Positions 8,507 to 14,738 of a stretch of DNA of 14,738 bases are shown here, piece after piece. The translations under genes were made by a program, and so were the position numbers. How positions within the stretch are numbered: position 1 is the stretch's first letter; the number at the start of each line of letters is the position of its first letter. The stretch lies in the NCBI GenBank assembly GCA_003558195.1, contig PWMM01000196.1:1-14738 (forward strand), in the 5' to 3' direction. The DNA comes from Syntrophomonadaceae bacterium (GTDB taxonomy: Bacteria > Bacillota > Dethiobacteria > DTU022). Below the pieces are notes generated by a model. That model saw only the letters and a list, made by a program, of their open reading frames with translations, did not search any database and was not told the origin of the DNA.

Positions 8507-10174
8507 ATGAACGAAATACCCCTCATTCCCGCCCGGATGCTCAATGAGCATGTCTATTGCCCTCGCCTGGCCTATCTGATGTGGGTACAGGGGGAGTTTC
8601 GACACAATGAATACACTGTGGACGGAGCTCTCAGGCACCGCCGAGTGGACCGCACAAGCGGAATTCTGCCAGCGGAACCGGATGAGTTCCAACACATACA
8701 CGCACGGTCTGTGAGTCTATCCTCAGAGCGACTGAGACTCATCGCCAAAATGGACCTGGTGGAAGGGGAAGGCCTTGTTGTGACTCCGGTAGACTATAAG
8801 CGCGGCAAGCGTCCACACAAGGCGGCCTCGGGAGTGTATGAGCCGGAGCAGGTTCAGATTTGCGCTCAGGGACTGCTTTTGGAGGAACACGGCTACTCCT
8901 GTAATGAAGGGGTGGTCTATTTCGTAGCCTCCAAAGAGCGCGTCAGGGTTCCCTTTGATGAAACGCTGCGAAAACGAACATTAGACGCGCTTGCGGATCT
9001 GCACCGCACCGCAGAACTGGGCCATATTCCGGAACCTCTGGAAGACAGTCCAAAATGCCCACGCTGCTCGTTGGCGGGTATATGCCTGCCTGATGAAGTC
9101 CGCTTTTTGAGCCGTTCATCAGTTCACCCAAGGCCAATCTTTGCGGGACAGGACACAGCACGTCCGCTTTATGTCCAATCCCGGCGCGCTTATGTGCGCA
9201 AAGATGGTGACCTTTTGATCGTGGAACAGGACAAAGAGCGAGTGGCCACTGCCCGGCTGAGCGAAGTTTCCCAAGTGGCCTTATTTGGAACAGCGGTTTT
9301 GACCACACCAGCACTTCACGAATGCCTCCGTAGGGAAATACCTGTGACCTGGATGTCCTATGGCGGTTGGTTCATAGGCCACACCGTCAGCACAGGACAT
9401 CGCAACGTGGAAACCCGTACCACCCAATACCAGCGCAGCTTCGACGAGGTAAGCTGTTTGGATCTGGCAAGACGCTTGGTTGCTGGTAAAGTCATGAATT
9501 GCCGAACCATGCTTCGCCGTAATTGGCGTAAACGGGAAGAAGATGACAAAACCCATAGAAATGTATTGACAAGTTTGAGGGAAGACATGCGCCAAGCCGC
9601 ACGAGCCAGCTCCATTGCCAGCCTTCTGGGAGTAGAGGGTGCTGCGGCAAACCGCTATTTCCAGAATTTCCGAAACATGATCCGTGAGAATGTAACTGAA
9701 ATGGGCTTCGATTTTAAGACACGAAATCGAAGGCCTCCCAAAGATCCAATCAATGCCCTGCTCTCCTTTGCCTATGCCATGCTCACAAGGGAATGGACCA
9801 CCGCCTTGTCCGCAGTGGGGCTTGATCCGTACCGGGGATTCTTTCATCAACCCCGTTTCGGGCGACCAGCTCTTGCGCTGGACATGATGGAGCCATTTCG
9901 GCCTCTGGTTGCGGATTCTGTTGTTATCACCGTTATTAACAATGGTGAATTGAATTTGGAAGACTTCGTCTCCGCTGCTGGCAGCTGCAACCTAAAAGAC
10001 AGTGGTCGAAAAAGATTTATTCAGGCCTTTGAAAGAAGGCTTCAGCAGGAAGTTACGCATCCCATTTTCAAATACAAAATCAACTATCGTCAACTGTTCG
10101 AAGTACAGGCACGGCTTCTGATTCGACACTTGGCAAACGAAATTCCTACCTACCCTGTTTTTTTAACAAGATAA
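8507..10174 (+). CDS. cas4-cas1: Cas4-Cas1 fusion, spacer selection and integration
   Basis: A 555-residue fusion. Residues 1 to about 205 are Cas4: C18 (VYCPR) with C184, C187 and C193 (KCPRCSLAGIC) can hold a 4Fe-4S cluster, and D83, D96 and K98 (VDYKRG) with QVQICAQG are the RecB-family nuclease motifs. From about residue 219 (RPLYVQSRRAYV) it is Cas1, the integrase, with its metal-binding residues present: E377 (LLGVEGAAAN), H447 (FFHQPRFGRP) and D459/E462 (LALDMMEPFRP). Cas4-Cas1 fusions of this kind in type I-G trim prespacers and impose PAM choice (shown in G. sulfurreducens). I chose ATG 8507 because homologues begin close to this point (MNEIPLIPARMLNE). ATG 8459 is in frame but abuts AAGGAG (8453-8458) with no spacing; TTG 8468 would fit that Shine-Dalgarno better and cannot be excluded. 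A 112-base gap separates it from the interference genes. Confidence 0.93.
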   Translation: MNEIPLIPARMLNEHVYCPRLAYLMWVQGEFRHNEYTVDGALRHRRVDRTSGILPAEPDEFQHIHARSVSLSSERLRLIAKMDLVEGEGLVVTPVDYKRGKRPHKAASGVYEPEQVQICAQGLLLEEHGYSCNEGVVYFVASKERVRVPFDETLRKRTLDALADLHRTAELGHIPEPLEDSPKCPRCSLAGICLPDEVRFLSRSSVHPRPIFAGQDTARPLYVQSRRAYVRKDGDLLIVEQDKERVATARLSEVSQVALFGTAVLTTPALHECLRREIPVTWMSYGGWFIGHTVSTGHRNVETRTTQYQRSFDEVSCLDLARRLVAGKVMNCRTMLRRNWRKREEDDKTHRNVLTSLREDMRQAARASSIASLLGVEGAAANRYFQNFRNMIRENVTEMGFDFKTRNRRPPKDPINALLSFAYAMLTREWTTALSAVGLDPYRGFFHQPRFGRPALALDMMEPFRPLVADSVVITVINNGELNLEDFVSAAGSCNLKDSGRKRFIQAFERRLQQEVTHPIFKYKINYRQLFEVQARLLIRHLANEIPTYPVFLTR

Positions 10175-10185
10175 AGTTGAGAAGC

Positions 10186-10473
10186 ATGGAACGCCTTTAT
10201 ATTGTTTGTTACGATGTCCGGGACCCCCGCCGCTGGCGCAAAATCTACAAAACCATGCAAGGATTTGGCGAATGGCTGCAACTCTCCATTTTTCAATGCA
10301 GATTGAATGCCGTTCGTAAGCTTCGTCTGGAAGACGCACTCTCCTCCATTATAAAGCATGACGAAGATCATGTTTTGATCATGGACCTGGGTCCCGCAGA
10401 TAACGTGAAGCCCAAGGTCAAAAGTCTGGGCAAGGGCTTCGAACCATTAGAGAATGATGCTGTCGTGGTTTGA
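10186..10473 (+). CDS. cas2: Cas2
   Basis: A 95-residue Cas2, the dimeric partner that bridges Cas1 dimers in the integration complex. It begins MERLYIVCYDVRDPRRWRK, with the conserved aspartate after the first beta strand (YDVRD), then GFGEWLQLSIFQCRL and a C-terminal VLIMDLGP strand, all typical. GAGAAG at 10179-10184 is a modest ribosome binding site directly before ATG 10186; the frame extends to TTG 10177 but the start residues of the family fit the ATG. It lies 11 bases after the cas4-cas1 stop and is the last cas gene before the leader, so it is very likely co-transcribed with cas4-cas1. Confidence 0.95.
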   Translation: MERLYIVCYDVRDPRRWRKIYKTMQGFGEWLQLSIFQCRLNAVRKLRLEDALSSIIKHDEDHVLIMDLGPADNVKPKVKSLGKGFEPLENDAVVV

Positions 10474-10679
10474 TCACTTCGCCCTCTTGGGGTGAGCGGT
10501 TCGGTGGTGCACAAAACCCCGTGAGCACTCGCCATATAGAAACTCTTTGAAAAATGAATAGGATGCACACATATCATGACTTCTGGCCACACCAGAAAAA
10601 CTTGCTTTCCAAAAAAAAGGATCACCCTCTCGCAAAACACATTGTCAATGGGCGCAAAAAGTGGCATTAGAAGTGCACC
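10474..10679 (+). promoter_or_regulatory. CRISPR leader
   Basis: A 206-base non-coding stretch between cas2 and the first repeat, the expected place of the leader with the array promoter and the integration signal. Identical repeats at this end and decayed ones at the other support this orientation. A possible promoter is TTGAAA (10547-10552) with CATATC (10570-10575) 17 bases on, a weak -10. TGGTGCAC (10505-10512) and GTGCACCA (10673-10680) are inverted copies at the two ends of the leader, the second touching repeat 1. CATTAGAAG (10665-10673) resembles the repeat's own CATTGAAG end. None of these sites is proven. Confidence 0.65.
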
Positions 10680-12796
10680 ATTTTCCGGAGCAATTCCGCT
10701 CCGGCCTCATTGAAGCCAGCAATACACGGAGCAGTCTGCGGAACTGGCAGTATTTTCCGGAGCAATTCCGCTCCGGCCTCATTGAAGCTGATAAGTGTGC
10801 CCATTTAGTCCCCCCTTCCTCTGAAATTTTCCGGAGCAATTCCGCTCCGGCCTCATTGAAGCTCCTGTGAGAGGATTTGCAGTTGCGAATACCAGCGGCA
10901 TTTTCCGGAGCAATTCCGCTCCGGCCTCATTGAAGCGGTATTTGAGCCGCAGTACTCCCACCCTTCTCCATTATTTTCCGGAGCAATTCCGCTCCGGCCT
11001 CATTGAAGCACCGAGGAACCCATTGACGAAACCGGGCTCTTGGAGGCATTTTCCGGAGCAATTCCGCTCCGGCCTCATTGAAGCTAGTTGATGAAGTCGC
11101 TGGGTTCTGTCCAATCTGCAGATTTTCCGGAGCAATTCCGCTCCGGCCTCATTGAAGCTTTACCGTCACGGACATGGCGAACCTGCAACACAAATTTTCC
11201 GGAGCAATTCCGCTCCGGCCTCATTGAAGCGGGCCGGACCAAACGGGCACCGAACAGGATATCGTAATTTTCCGGAGCAATTCCGCTCCGGCCTCATTGA
11301 AGCTTGTCCGCCGATGATTGGGTGTCACAGTTGGCACCCATTTTCCGGAGCAATTCCGCTCCGGCCTCATTGAAGCCGCCCATCTTCCACCTGTATGGTC
11401 ACTGCAATGGGCATTTTCCGGAGCAATTCCGCTCCGGCCTCATTGAAGCCGGGATCACGGGTTTGAGCCGCTTTTGCACGGCTCATTTTCCGGAGCAATT
11501 CCGCTCCGGCCTCATTGAAGCTACTATCCCTCAAGCAAGATCATCAACTTCTCACGGCATTTTCCGGAGCAATTCCGCTCCGGCCTCATTGAAGCGAGGA
11601 CCAGGGCGTCAAAGTATGGGTGGTCCACTCATTTTCCGGAGCAATTCCGCTCCGGCCTCATTGAAGCATGTCGGCACGAGTTACACCATACAATCTTGTG
11701 CAATTTTCCGGAGCAATTCCGCTCCGGCCTCATTGAAGCTGGTTTGACAGTGAGGGGGCGTTCCGGCTTGCTGAATTTTCCGGAGCAATTCCGCTCCGGC
11801 CTCATTGAAGCAGTGCTGGAAGAACATCAATAGAGCCGGACTGGTTGATTTTCCGGAGCAATTCCGCTCCGGCCTCATTGAAGCGTCCCCTCAGGGTGTA
11901 GCCACACGCAGTGCCGCTCATTTTCCGGAGCAATTCCGCTCCGGCCTCATTGAAGCCAGACGACCTCGCCAGTGATTTCAAGGCTGACAGAATTTTCCGG
12001 AGCAATTCCGCTCCGGCCTCATTGAAGCCGCCCGGAAACGTCAATCACCCGCTCTATCCGGTCATTTTCCGGAGCAATTCCGCTCCGGCCTCATTGAAGC
12101 TAGTACCAGGCATAGTTTTGAGTCTGTCCTGCGAAATTTTCCGGAGCAATTCCGCTCCGGCCTCATTGAAGCGATCAGGCCATAATCATCACGGGCAAAA
12201 TAGGGAGCATTTTCCGGAGCAATTCCGCTCCGGCCTCATTGAAGCTAGAGTGCATGGATTGCGGCCACCTTGTTCATTGCGCCATTTTCCGGAGCAATTC
12301 CGCTCCGGCCTCATTGAAGCCCTCCGTTTTCAGCTGGATATCAGAGGTTCTGGGCAATTTTCCGGAGCAATTCCGCTCCGGCCTCATTGAAGCATGTTGC
12401 TGGCCATTGTCGCATGACCTGTGCCGGTTATTTTCCGGAGCAATTCCGCTCCGGCCTCATTGAAGCCATATCGGCAGCGTCATCCATGCCAGTATCCCTG
12501 TCATTTTCCGGAGCAATTCCGCTCCGGCCTCATTGAAGCTAGACGTAAAACCGTTTTGTTTCTCCCCCGCCTTTTTATTTTCCGGAGCAATTCCGCTCCG
12601 GCCTCATTGAAGCTCTGCAGGATTTTCGCGTCTGTTTCCTGGGGTGAATACATTTTCCGGAGCAATTCCGCTCCGGCCTCATTGAAGCGATCTGGCGGAA
12701 CTTGGGTTTGCTCGGGGTCTTCTCATTTTCCGGAGCAATTCCGCTCCGGCCTCATTGAAGCTAGTCAACCAGTTCGGGGACCTCGTCCGTGTAGGG

Positions 12797-12833
12797 ATTT
12801 TCTGGAGCATTTTTGCTCCGGCCTCATTGAAGC
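12797..12833 (+). repeat. Degenerate repeat 30 (penultimate)
   Basis: It differs from the consensus at positions 7 (C to T), 14 (A to T), 17 and 18 (both C to T). Position 7 lies in the stem but becomes a U-G wobble with position 24; the other three lie in the loop. The hairpin and the 3' handle are therefore preserved and the repeat could still be processed. Confidence 0.9.
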
Positions 12834-12869
12834 TTGTTCAGGAAGTCGTCGAGGTTCACCTGATCAGGG

Positions 12870-12906
12870 ATTTTCCGGAGCAATTCCGCTCCGGCCTCAT
12901 TGAAAA
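12870..12906 (+). repeat. Terminal repeat 31
   Basis: The first 35 bases are identical to the consensus; the final GC is replaced by AA, so the handle reads ATTGAAAA. This is the leader-distal end of the array, and 18 bases separate it from the stop codon of the convergent channel gene. Confidence 0.9.
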
Positions 12907-12924
12907 AGGAAAAGGAAGAACCAT

Positions 12925-14427
12925 TCAGGGTCTTTTCTGGAGCAGCTGCCTGATTCTTTGTCGAAGGTCTCTTAGAGAAGGTCCCCGGACATGCTGCTGA
13001 TGGGCCGCACGGATCGAGTCGGCAGTTTCCAGGCGCCTTTTGATGGCCATAGTCAGGCGATCCATCATGTCCCCATGGGCGGCAGCCACCTGGCTCACAC
13101 ATTCCAGGTCAATCCCAATGAGGGTCACCTCCGATTTGGCGATGAATTGAAGAAAATCGGTTTCAGGAGTCAGCAGGGTGCCCATGCCAAAATGTTTTCC
13201 AGGGCCCAGGGTTTCCAGAACTTTTTGCGATCCATCGGCCAGCTTGACCACGCAGTCCACGAGACCTCCCGCAACCACATGAAAGGCATTGCTTTGAGTC
13301 CCCTCCGCCAGTAAAACATCCCCCGCCTTGTGCAATCGGTATTCACTGCGGGCCGCCACCTTTTCCAGCTCTTCGTGGGAAAGGTCCCTGAATATCTCCA
13401 TGGACTTCAAAACGAGCATGAGCGGAGGGGGCTCGGATGCAGTGACGTCGGCCCGACGAGTGCGCAACTCATGAATGGTCGGTGAAGCTTTGATGCCCAG
13501 TGTTTGCAGCCGCTGGTGAATTTCCCGGTAGAGTTCTTCCCGGGCCTGAAACATGGTTGGATAATTTTTGACGTGTATCCAGACCATGTAGCGAAAAGGC
13601 GGTCCCTCGGCATCCACCAGGCGAACCACGGGAACGGGCTGCTTCATGATGCTCCCGCAGTGCATGGCCGCATCCAGCAGCACTGCGTTGACCATGCGCG
13701 GGTTCACTTCTGCAGGGATATGCACGAAATACCAGGGTGCATAGGGTCGATCTTCCCCATGAAGGTTCTTGAAGGGATCCCAGGCCATGCGCGAGTTGGG
13801 AATCACATGTGTGGTATTGTCCCAGCCGCGCAGGTGGGTCGCACGCCAATTGATATCCACCACCTGCCCAATTCTCCCATCGGGCATTTCCAGCCAATCC
13901 CCGATGCTGAAGGGGCGCTCCCAGTTCAAGGCCATTCCAGCCAGAAGATCCCCAAGAGTCCGCTGCAAGGCAAAACCAAAGAATGCCGCTGCCACACCGG
14001 TGGAAACCCAGATGCCCGTGAGGGTGTACCCCTGCCTCCAGACGTAGAGGCTGATGGCCAGGATAAAAATCAGAATGTAGATGAGGCCGATGTCCAGTTT
14101 GGACATGCGTCCGCCCAGACGATCTTCGGAACAACTCTGGAAATACCGCTCCAGGAGCCGCCCCACTGCCCAGGCCGCCGACAGATGGACGAGCAGCGAT
14201 ATGATGGGCCTGAGGGTTGCCTCCACATCGGGATATTCAGCCACCTTCAAGAGGGCCAGCAGAAGGTCGCCTCCAACCACGAACACCAGGGGCAAAAGCA
14301 CCACGTTGAGGGCGGCGCTGAAAATTCTGAATCGCCCAATCCTGGAACGGCTGTCCAAAATACGGGCTATGACCCGCAACAGCACCAGCAGGGTGATCAG
14401 ACCCAAAAGAAAATCCAGACGGCTCAC
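12925..14427 (-). CDS. MscS-like channel with C-terminal cNMP-binding-like domain
   Basis: A 500-residue inner-membrane protein. About five hydrophobic segments are visible: 5-23, 37-60, 73-92, 112-130 and 137-168; the last (GVAAAFFGFALQRTLGDLLAG) is the Gly/Ala-rich pore helix typical of MscS. The MscS beta domain follows (FSIGDWLEMPDGRIGQVVDINWRAT, 173-197, and HVIPNSRMA, 207-215), then an alpha/beta domain to about 325. Residues 345-445 have the cyclic-nucleotide-binding fold (IFRDLSHEELEKVA to LIGIDLE). This order matches the bacterial cyclic-nucleotide-gated (bCNG) branch of the MscS superfamily. The phosphate-binding cassette is atypical: FGMGTLL (413-419) lacks the usual Glu, and the expected Arg-(Ser/Thr)-Ala is absent in DFLQFIAKS. 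The start is GTG 14427; no ATG occurs in frame back to the stop at 14524, though CTG codons at 14433 and 14442 are possible. It converges with the array and is probably unrelated to CRISPR function. Confidence 0.9.
   Translation of the reverse strand: MSRLDFLLGLITLLVLLRVIARILDSRSRIGRFRIFSAALNVVLLPLVFVVGGDLLLALLKVAEYPDVEATLRPIISLLVHLSAAWAVGRLLERYFQSCSEDRLGGRMSKLDIGLIYILIFILAISLYVWRQGYTLTGIWVSTGVAAAFFGFALQRTLGDLLAGMALNWERPFSIGDWLEMPDGRIGQVVDINWRATHLRGWDNTTHVIPNSRMAWDPFKNLHGEDRPYAPWYFVHIPAEVNPRMVNAVLLDAAMHCGSIMKQPVPVVRLVDAEGPPFRYMVWIHVKNYPTMFQAREELYREIHQRLQTLGIKASPTIHELRTRRADVTASEPPPLMLVLKSMEIFRDLSHEELEKVAARSEYRLHKAGDVLLAEGTQSNAFHVVAGGLVDCVVKLADGSQKVLETLGPGKHFGMGTLLTPETDFLQFIAKSEVTLIGIDLECVSQVAAAHGDMMDRLTMAIKRRLETADSIRAAHQQHVRGPSLRDLRQRIRQLLQKRP
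12932..12950 (+). repeat. Possible decayed CRISPR repeat remnant inside the channel gene end
   Basis: TTTTCTGGAGCA at 12933-12944 is identical to positions 2-13 of degenerate repeat 30 and one base off the consensus. It is followed by GCTGCC, which resembles the second stem GCTCCGG if the loop is missing. It begins 25 bases after repeat 31, where a further repeat would be expected at about 36. On the minus strand the same bases encode the last residues (QLLQKRP) of the channel protein. Chance similarity is not excluded. Confidence 0.4.
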
Positions 14428-14443
14428 GGTCAGTAATCCCAGT

Positions 14444-14501
14444 GGATCAGGGGAAAAAGCCTGATCCCTCAGCTGTGAAATGACTCTTGTGCCAACACAA
14501 G
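14444..14501 (-). promoter_or_regulatory. Two perfect hairpins upstream of the channel gene
   Basis: GGATCAGG (14444-14451) pairs with CCTGATCC (14460-14467) around an 8-nt loop, and CTTGTG (14486-14491) pairs with CACAAG (14496-14501) around CCAA. Both lie in the 96-base gap before the channel gene, the first 16 bases from its GTG start. Neither is followed by a T-run on the minus strand, so they do not look like standard intrinsic terminators; they could be a 5' leader structure or protein-binding sites. Confidence 0.4.
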
Positions 14502-14523
14502 GTTTGCAGGCTCTTTTTTCTGA

Positions 14524-14738
14524 TCATTTAGAAAAAGGCATGCGCAACTGCAGAGGTTCACGGCAGAAATCGGGCCCTAAATCCTCACTTGTTTCCTTAT
14601 GGGGGCAAGAACGGGACAGCTTCCGGCCGCCACCGGGTTTTTTGCGGCTGCCGGGCTCAGAGAGTGCCTGAATGAGTGCTCGGAAGTAATCCCTGTGGAC
14701 CCATCCAAGAGACTCTTCACGCCACTCCTTTGCAGACA
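14524..14738 (-). CDS. Unidentified protein, C-terminal fragment (5'-partial)
   Basis: On the minus strand a frame open from the window edge ends at TGA (14526-14524) after about 70 residues. The visible part starts SAKEWREESLGWVHRDYFRAL, continues IQALSEPGSRKKPGGGRK, and ends REPLQLRMPFSK. The first part has a helix-like, charged and aromatic pattern like a real protein, while the tail is low-complexity and basic. No family was recognised. It would lie upstream of the channel gene in the same direction, with a 96-base gap. Another minus-strand frame is also open for part of this stretch and a forward frame covers 14480-14671, so coding here is likely but not certain. Confidence 0.4.
   Translation of the reverse strand, partial: SAKEWREESLGWVHRDYFRALIQALSEPGSRKKPGGGRKLSRSCPHKETSEDLGPDFCREPLQLRMPFSK

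Larger units (their letters stand above)
10680..12906 (+). CRISPR. Type I-G CRISPR array, 31 repeats and 30 spacers
   Basis: I counted 31 repeats of 37 nt separated by 30 different spacers of 35-38 nt (1080 spacer bases in total). The repeat reads ATTTT, stem CCGGAGC, loop AATTCC, stem GCTCCGG, tail CCTCATTGAAGC: a perfect 7-bp hairpin with a 6-nt loop and a 3' tail whose last eight bases (ATTGAAGC) are the usual Cas6-generated 5' handle. Repeats 1-29 are identical; repeat 30 (12797-12833) has four substitutions and repeat 31 (12870-12906) differs at its last two bases. This places the leader at the cas2 end and transcription on the + strand. Repeat starts include 10680, 10752, 10826, 10900, 10973 and 11048, continuing at 71-75-base steps. 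Csb2 is the likely processing enzyme. Open frames through the array are artefacts of the stop-free repeat. Confidence 0.99.

Noticed and set aside
10937..11484. Shared TTTGAGCCGC in spacers 4 and 11, as possible common origin
   Set aside because: Only about ten bases are shared and the remainder is unrelated, within chance expectation for 30 spacers.
12394..12429. Twelve-base match (TGGCCATTGTCG) between spacer 24 and the cas3 gene near 7219, as possible self-targeting
   Set aside because: With about 1 kb of spacers searched on both strands of a 14.7 kb window, one or two 12-base matches are expected by chance, and the flanking bases do not match.
10661..12903. Open frames through the array giving repeated peptides such as FRSNSAPASLK and FPEQFRSGLIEA on the + strand and similar ones on the minus strand
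   Set aside because: They are produced by the stop-free 37-nt repeat being read over and over; they are not protein genes.
13504..14436. Long forward open frame (310 codons) opposite the channel gene
   Set aside because: It is a shadow of the strongly supported minus-strand MscS-like gene and shows no domain or protein-like pattern.
14480..14671. Forward frame of 63 codons at the right edge
   Set aside because: It has no family resemblance or convincing start, and the opposite strand carries a more protein-like frame.
1..14738. Insertion sequences, tRNA or rRNA genes, prophage or toxin-antitoxin genes around the locus
   Set aside because: None was seen: no transposase-like frames, no terminal inverted repeats with target duplications and no tRNA-like cloverleaf sequence.

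Overview
The window is built around a complete type I-G (formerly I-U) CRISPR-Cas locus on the + strand. The layout of the interference genes and the Cas4-Cas1 fusion match the type I-G arrangement known from Geobacter sulfurreducens. With the neighbouring genes this points to a Gram-negative bacterium of the Desulfobacterota / deltaproteobacterial kind. The species cannot be named from the sequence, and that placement is an inference.

Layout, left to right. (1) 2-304: the 3' part of a DUF2147-family gene, cut by the window edge. (2) 502-1464: a WYL-domain transcriptional regulator with an N-terminal helix-turn-helix. (3) 1465-1664: a 200-base control region with a symmetric set of repeats (TTGTGAT boxes 42 bases apart around an AAATTT inverted repeat). 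(4) 1665-8394: four tightly overlapping interference genes, csb1 (Cas7), csb2 (Cas5-Cas6 fusion), cas3 (helicase followed by a C-terminal HD nuclease) and a small 306-residue protein that is the best candidate for the large subunit Cas8g. (5) 8507-10473: the adaptation genes, cas4-cas1 fusion and cas2. (6) 10474-10679: the CRISPR leader. (7) 10680-12906: a CRISPR array of 31 repeats (37 nt) and 30 spacers (35-38 nt). Repeats 1-29 are identical and the last two are degenerate. (8) 12925-14427, minus strand: an MscS-like channel with a C-terminal cyclic-nucleotide-binding-like domain, convergent with the array and only 18 bases from it. (9) 14524-14738, minus strand: a probable C-terminal fragment of another gene.

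How it works together. Csb1, Csb2 and Cas8g should form the crRNA-guided surveillance complex. The C-terminal half of Csb2 is the only Cas6-like RNase visible and should cut the repeat hairpin, leaving an 8-nt ATTGAAGC handle. Cas3 degrades recognised DNA. Cas4-Cas1 with Cas2 selects and inserts new spacers at the leader end. Degeneration only at the leader-distal end agrees with this polarity. The WYL protein is a plausible regulator of the operon.

The gene set is a known system rather than an undescribed one. The less ordinary signals are the repeat remnant that appears to sit inside the 3' end of the channel gene, the penultimate repeat being more decayed than the terminal one, the symmetric repeats in front of csb1, and a cNMP-type domain that lacks the usual ligand-binding residues.
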